Of a stretch of DNA of 64,000 nucleotides, positions 59,331-64,000 are shown in pieces. A model generated the notes under the pieces. It searched no databases. It was given only the letters and a program-made list of their open reading frames with translations, and was not told the DNA's origin. Both the position numbers and the translations under genes were made by a program. This DNA is from Polydactylus sextarius. Lineage: Eukaryota > Chordata > Actinopteri > Polynemidae. Numbering within the stretch: position 1 is the first letter of the stretch; each line of letters starts with the position of its first letter. The stretch lies in NCBI GenBank assembly GCA_016801845.1, contig CM028928.1:15411327-15475326 (forward strand), given 5' to 3'.

Positions 59331-62199
59331 AAAAACAAACCAAACAATATGCATGCTAAACAAATGCCCTCCAGTGCAAAATGTTCACACAGGCCTTCAC
59401 AGTCTAATCATTTTCACTTGCCCACTGCTCAGAGTTATGCACACAGGCAGATGCCTTTGGGTGTTCCATAGTTTCTTACTGGAAAAAGGATGTTACAGAG
59501 AGGCAATTGTACATTGTGTCTACAAGTGCATGTTTCAGCTCCCTTTAGTGGGGTATCCAAAATGGCACATGCTGTATTGTGCACATGCTGCCTTCTTTAT
59601 CCATGAAGTGAATATATTAGAGTAAAATACATCTGTGTCCTCAACAATCTCCTGCAGCGCGTCTCACAGCTCAACTTGGTTTACTACCAAAAATAAGTGA
59701 CTCACTGTTGATTGTAGTGTTAATGCTGCAGGAACATTGTAACTAGAGGAAGAAGCAGCAGCTCCCTGTGTCCAAAAGCAAATGTTTCTGCGAGCTAATT
59801 CATTTACCTCCATCTCATATTTGGCAGCCACCTGGTAGGCGTTAAAAGTGAATGACTAGATAGAAAGTGGACACGCTAATAACATTAGCTGGTTTAACGC
59901 AAGTGTGTGATTGAAATTAAAACACAGTGGTGAGTGTCAGCATCATTGCAAGTAGGAAAAATCTTTGTTACAAGAGTGAACAAGCTCAAAAGGCTGCCTC
60001 ATGTGAAAAGACTTTGCAATCTCTGATCTAAAGGTTTAATGTACCTGACGGTCACTCTGCCACTGAACAGGGTAGCAGCTGGGTCACGCTGCTTTAATGA
60101 GATGTTAAAGTTATTCTATTAGACTGTCTTTCAGTAGAGAGCTTTAGTATCTGTGATGGTTTAAATGCTGTTTCACAGGCTTTCTCATCCTGACAAGAAT
60201 GATATTCAGAGGGGGACAAGCTCATTAGAAACACAAACACTGATGTGGACCACAACTTCTGCATATCCAGCAAACTGACACTCTATTTATGTCAGCATTG
60301 CAATGGATTTAAGGCCCCGACGTACATTACTTGTCATGCATCATGTTGGACTGTCTGCCAAATCAAATACTATTAGTCATAAAATAGTGACAGCATAGCT
60401 CTGCAAACTGCATCAGAAACTCTTATTTATGTGGAACAGTGGATTACAGCTTATTGATAATTGTTTATGCCCTTGGCAGTGGTGAATGTGCATTTCAGAA
60501 AAAAAAAATTCAGTGAGGACCACGATAAGACAGAAGAGTGTTGGCCAGCACAAAGAAGAGGTTGGGCTCATATGTGTCACAGCCTGTTTCATAAACATAT
60601 TGTACTTCCTCCTCCTATTTTCTGATCTGCAGAGAGATTAAGAAAAGTCTGTGGCATGTCAGTGCTGACACAGAAGTCTCACTTATATGAAACACAACAA
60701 TGTGGTATCCCACATGTCTTTTCCATCAGATACAGATCCAATACAGGATCAGCAGTCAGAGCAAACACAAGACATACAATATATTATTTTCTTTTAGTTT
60801 AATTTCTTCAGATTAATGGGTCTTGCAAAGACATTATGAATATTTTGGATTAAACTAATTTCTAACTTGCATTTTTTTTATTTCTTTGAAGTAAAGCAAC
60901 CTGCTAAAAACTGCAATATCTGATGGCACTTACTTTTTTTTTTTTTTTTTTAATTAACATAATGGCCTCATTTGAGAGTTGTGACACGTTGTGCAACTGC
61001 AGATAAGGTTGTTTGCAGTTTTCCACTCATTTACTCAGGGAAAAAAAAACACTTATTAGAAAAACTGACATCAAAGAATGTTTTGGATGTTTCATAAAGT
61101 ACTGAATTAGCTTTGTGTTAATAAAAGGATTCTTCATATGCCTTCATTTATCATGTGGCTTCATATAAGGTTGTGTTATTCCTGTTTCCTGTTAACTTGA
61201 GTCTCGTAGCTAACGATGAAAGGTAAAATATATATTTTATATAATTTGAAGCAGTCAGTCATTATCATTACTAAATTGTATCACACTATTGTTGGCGTCA
61301 GGATCAAATCAGTTTATTTCCAACCTTTAGATCTCTTCAATATAGTTTACATAGTTGGGGTGACAATTATCATTAATAATTATGACAATTATGTCAACTG
61401 TATTGTTTCTGTGTCAACTGTAACTTCTCTTTTTGAGGTGCCAGTTGGTAACTTGATGCTTCTGTTAATAGATAATGTATTTTCTTTTTTTTTTTGTGGC
61501 TTCAAAACAGGAAACAGACTGTTTGCACACAAAAGACACAATATTTTGTTTTTCTTTTAGATATGGAGTGGATGATTCACTCAGTTTGCACAACAGCACA
61601 TCTAGATCAGCCATTATAGATGTCTTTATCTTTTCTCTGCTGTTAATAGATTCAACAATGAGTCACATAGAAGTGGACCTAGAGAAAATCTTAATGGTGA
61701 TGGTCAAAGTCAGATTTCAGACTCTAGTTCATCCAGTGCAACTAAAGTACACCTCTGATTGTTGATCTTTGTTTTCTGTTTAAAAGCAGGACAGGAAATA
61801 TAATATAATAAATCACAATTACAATACATCTGTCAATACATGTCCTATATGAGCCTCTACAGCAGACTCTGTTCCAGTGATGCTGTGGCACCTCTCCCTG
61901 TCTGTGCGGTGCTCTACACAGACTGATATCAGTTATTGAAAAATGACAACTTCCAGTGGTGAAGTAACTGTATCTGCTCTTCTATCAATAGCTTGGTCTC
62001 AAACCAACCTCAAAGGTCACAAGTTGACTCCAAACGTCTTGGCCCCCGTAGGCCTGAGTCGTAGCTTTAGACTAGGCCACCAGGAAACTGTATACTAAGG
62101 CCCACCACTGATCAATGCCTTTTCAGTGTGCCCCCACCCAGCACAAAAACCACATGTGGGCGCCCAACTGCCTACCCCCAATCCATATCTCTCTGTTTC
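59331..62199. other. Non-coding stretch, no gene recognised
   Basis: A T-run lies at 60,934-60,951. Overlapping frames at 61,216-61,765 (114 and 96 codons) are Ile/Val/Phe-rich and typical of AT-rich non-coding DNA. No repeat family is recognised. The piece at 62,000-62,170 is GC-richer, of unknown origin. Confidence 0.5.
60934..60951. repeat. Poly(T) tract
   Basis: Eighteen consecutive T. Simple sequence. Confidence 0.85.
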
Positions 62200-62420
62200 T
62201 GTATTTACAGCAAATGAAACGTTCAGACGGAAAGACGGCTGATATCGATTAGCTTGTGGGTACACTATTTTGAGTGACATTTCATAAATGGAGCCGCCTC
62301 GTGAAATAGTAATGAGCCAATGGCGATTAACATTCAACTTTAATATGACATGATTGATTAGATATTCAAATTTCACTTGGCCAAGGTTAAGTATTGCAGA
62401 CAGGCATATAAAGATCCCAC
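62200..62420. promoter_or_regulatory. Candidate conserved non-coding block
   Basis: A compact run with GCTGATATCGATTAGC, GAGCCAATGGCGATTAAC and CATGATTGATTAGATATTC: CCAAT, ATCGATTA and TGATTGATTA cores within about 130 bp, several with CpG. There is no simple repeat. The 93-codon minus-strand frame (62,095-62,376) has no recognised domain. Motif density suggests a homeodomain-bound enhancer. Inference only. Confidence 0.33.
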
Positions 62421-64000
62421 AGACAATATAAAAACTATTGGAGGTTTTTGCATTTTACACCGTTTATTTGTCAATGGAAAAGAGAAATACCACAAAGCAA
62501 CTCCAGCCTCCCTGCTGACGGATCATTGTAAAAAGAAATGTGTAGTAATGAACTGAGGTCAGTTTTCTTTGCGTTTCCCATCTCTACAACCAAGCAGAGA
62601 CACAGCAGCTCACAAATAATGTTGCAGAACGTTGGAATTTGTTATGTCTTGTTTAACACAAAGAAATATCTGTATGTGAAAAAAAAAATGTAGAATGAGA
62701 AAAAAGCCTTTACTGCTCTAAGGAGAGCAGGACTATGTGCACTGGTCAAAATATGTGTTTATAAAGTGTTCCAATGAAGTGTTTTCGATGAACAATCAAA
62801 ATTGCAAGAAAAATTCAATTGTAAAGATTAATATTTGATTGTGAAAAAAGGCTGCAGTGATAACCCTGTCTGCTCGGGTCCAGGCTGCTGCACTAAAAGC
62901 ACATTTTGATGAACAACACTACACATCACTTTGAAAATTAAATGTAGATGAAACTGAAATGAACAAATAATTCAACAAAAAGTGGCATGGCGGTGGCAGA
63001 GAAATCGCAACCAAACTCTGCATCCAGACGAGTGAATTGTGCTCTGGGCAATCTTAAAAATGTCATATGGAAATACTCTGAGTGAGGGGCTCAGACATGT
63101 AGGTTTTATATATAACCAGTAGTTGGTTATCTCAAAGGACACCGGCAATAGAATAAGGTAATCTGACCACACTACTGTGGGAATTTCACCCGGGGAATAG
63201 TGAACATTCAATATTGTCTTGGTGGTACGCACCTGGAGTCAATATTGAGGGACTAAAACCACAGACGAAGGAGATTCCAGCATCTTCCAACAACACCAAC
63301 ACAATTAGGGGGATACACTTCCAAAAAAATATAGAATATATATTATACAATTAAATTATTCAAGACTGTGCATATAAATACTTTAATAATAATATAATAA
63401 TAATATTAATAATAATACCAAATGCTGACATGTAAATACTGGTCATTCATAGCTTTCCAAACAGTCAAGTGAATGAATGTGCACTTAATCATTTAAATTT
63501 CACACTATGAATTATACATATGAAATAAAACCACACACATCTATTTGTAAATGACCTTACCTAAATGAAACTAATGGAAAGCAGTCATGTTACTGCAACA
63601 TTAACAAACAAAACACAAACAACGGACAGACAATAGGCAGCCTCACTGAAACACAGACACAATATATTTATAAGTATGGCAAAAAGCAAACTGGAACCTG
63701 AACTAGATCGAAACTATAAAGTGTAATGATTTAAGGCAAAACAACTAGGAGCAATGTAACCAGAGGCAAAGCAGCAGTGTACAGTCCCTGCAGTGAGCAC
63801 CATGACAGCAGCCACTGCTCCTCAACCAGGTTGCAAATATTGGCAGCAGGCCAGTTCCTATGACGCATGATAAAGGTCAGATCAACCAAAACAATGAATG
63901 AAGAATAGGAAGCTGATGCCAGAGAAGTCTGCATACCAACCAGGCAGCGCCGGCTCTCATGACCACGAGGAAAAGAGCCTCCAGGGTCTAGTCTGCTGCA
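62421..64000. other. Non-coding stretch to the window edge
   Basis: An A-run lies at about 62,680-62,688 and an AAT-rich tract at 63,384-63,419. The last 250 bases are less AT-rich (GGCAGCGCC, CCACGAGG), but no exon is recognised before the window ends. Confidence 0.5.
63384..63419. repeat. AAT-rich microsatellite
   Basis: Imperfect (AAT)n/(ATA)n units. Simple sequence. Confidence 0.85.

Overview
The window looks like intergenic or deep intronic DNA from a ray-finned fish, probably a percomorph teleost. The signs are an AT-rich, CpG-poor composition, dense dinucleotide microsatellites, and decayed repeats that I recognise by eye as typical of fish genomes: hAT, PIF/Harbinger-like, piggyBac, L2-type tails, and two interspersed repeats common in percomorphs. 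These family names come from memory of the families, not from a database search. I found no protein-coding gene, tRNA, rRNA, CRISPR array or prokaryotic feature. The longest open frame is 152 codons (47212-47670) and shows no recognisable domain, which is what chance gives in 64 kb of six-frame sequence.

Layout. 1-15,986: mostly featureless AT-rich DNA with a possible L2-like tail (3.8 kb), a small cluster of forkhead-type sites (6.3 kb), an (AC)n tract (8.7 kb) and a fossil C-terminus of a non-LTR retrotransposon ORF2 (9.6 kb). 15,987-16,353: an inverted-repeat element of a type abundant in percomorphs. 17.7-18.1 kb: long (AC)n and (AT)n tracts. 20.3-28.7 kb: several blocks of more complex, GC-richer sequence that could be conserved non-coding elements, including an exact Pbx-Meis decamer (24,786) and a CpG-dense patch (27.0 kb). 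29.0-30.2 kb: an internally deleted piggyBac-family element with a transposase fossil, apparently inserted inside an older fish repeat. 36.5-41.3 kb: compound microsatellites, candidate regulatory blocks, a perfect hairpin (40.8 kb) and a strong CTCF-like motif (41.3 kb). 42.1-43.7 kb: a repeat cluster holding a Harbinger-like MITE, a percomorph repeat and a small hAT element with an 8-bp target-site duplication. 45-52 kb: a G-quadruplex motif, a (GA)n tract, an L2/SINE tail and a candidate regulatory block. 52.07-52.88 kb: a complete non-autonomous hAT element with target-site duplication. 54.7-64 kb: more candidate regulatory blocks, a small inverted-repeat element, and three perfect hairpins within 1.2 kb, the best having 21-bp arms.

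Taken together this resembles a gene desert of the sort found around developmental regulator genes: long stretches without exons, old transposon relics, and islands of complex sequence. The regulatory reading rests on composition and motifs only and has not been tested by alignment. No previously undescribed multi-gene system is visible. The most distinctive items are the perfect 21-bp-arm hairpin at 56.3 kb, the nested piggyBac insertion, the CpG-dense patch at 27.0 kb and the Pbx-Meis-bearing block at 24.4-25.0 kb.
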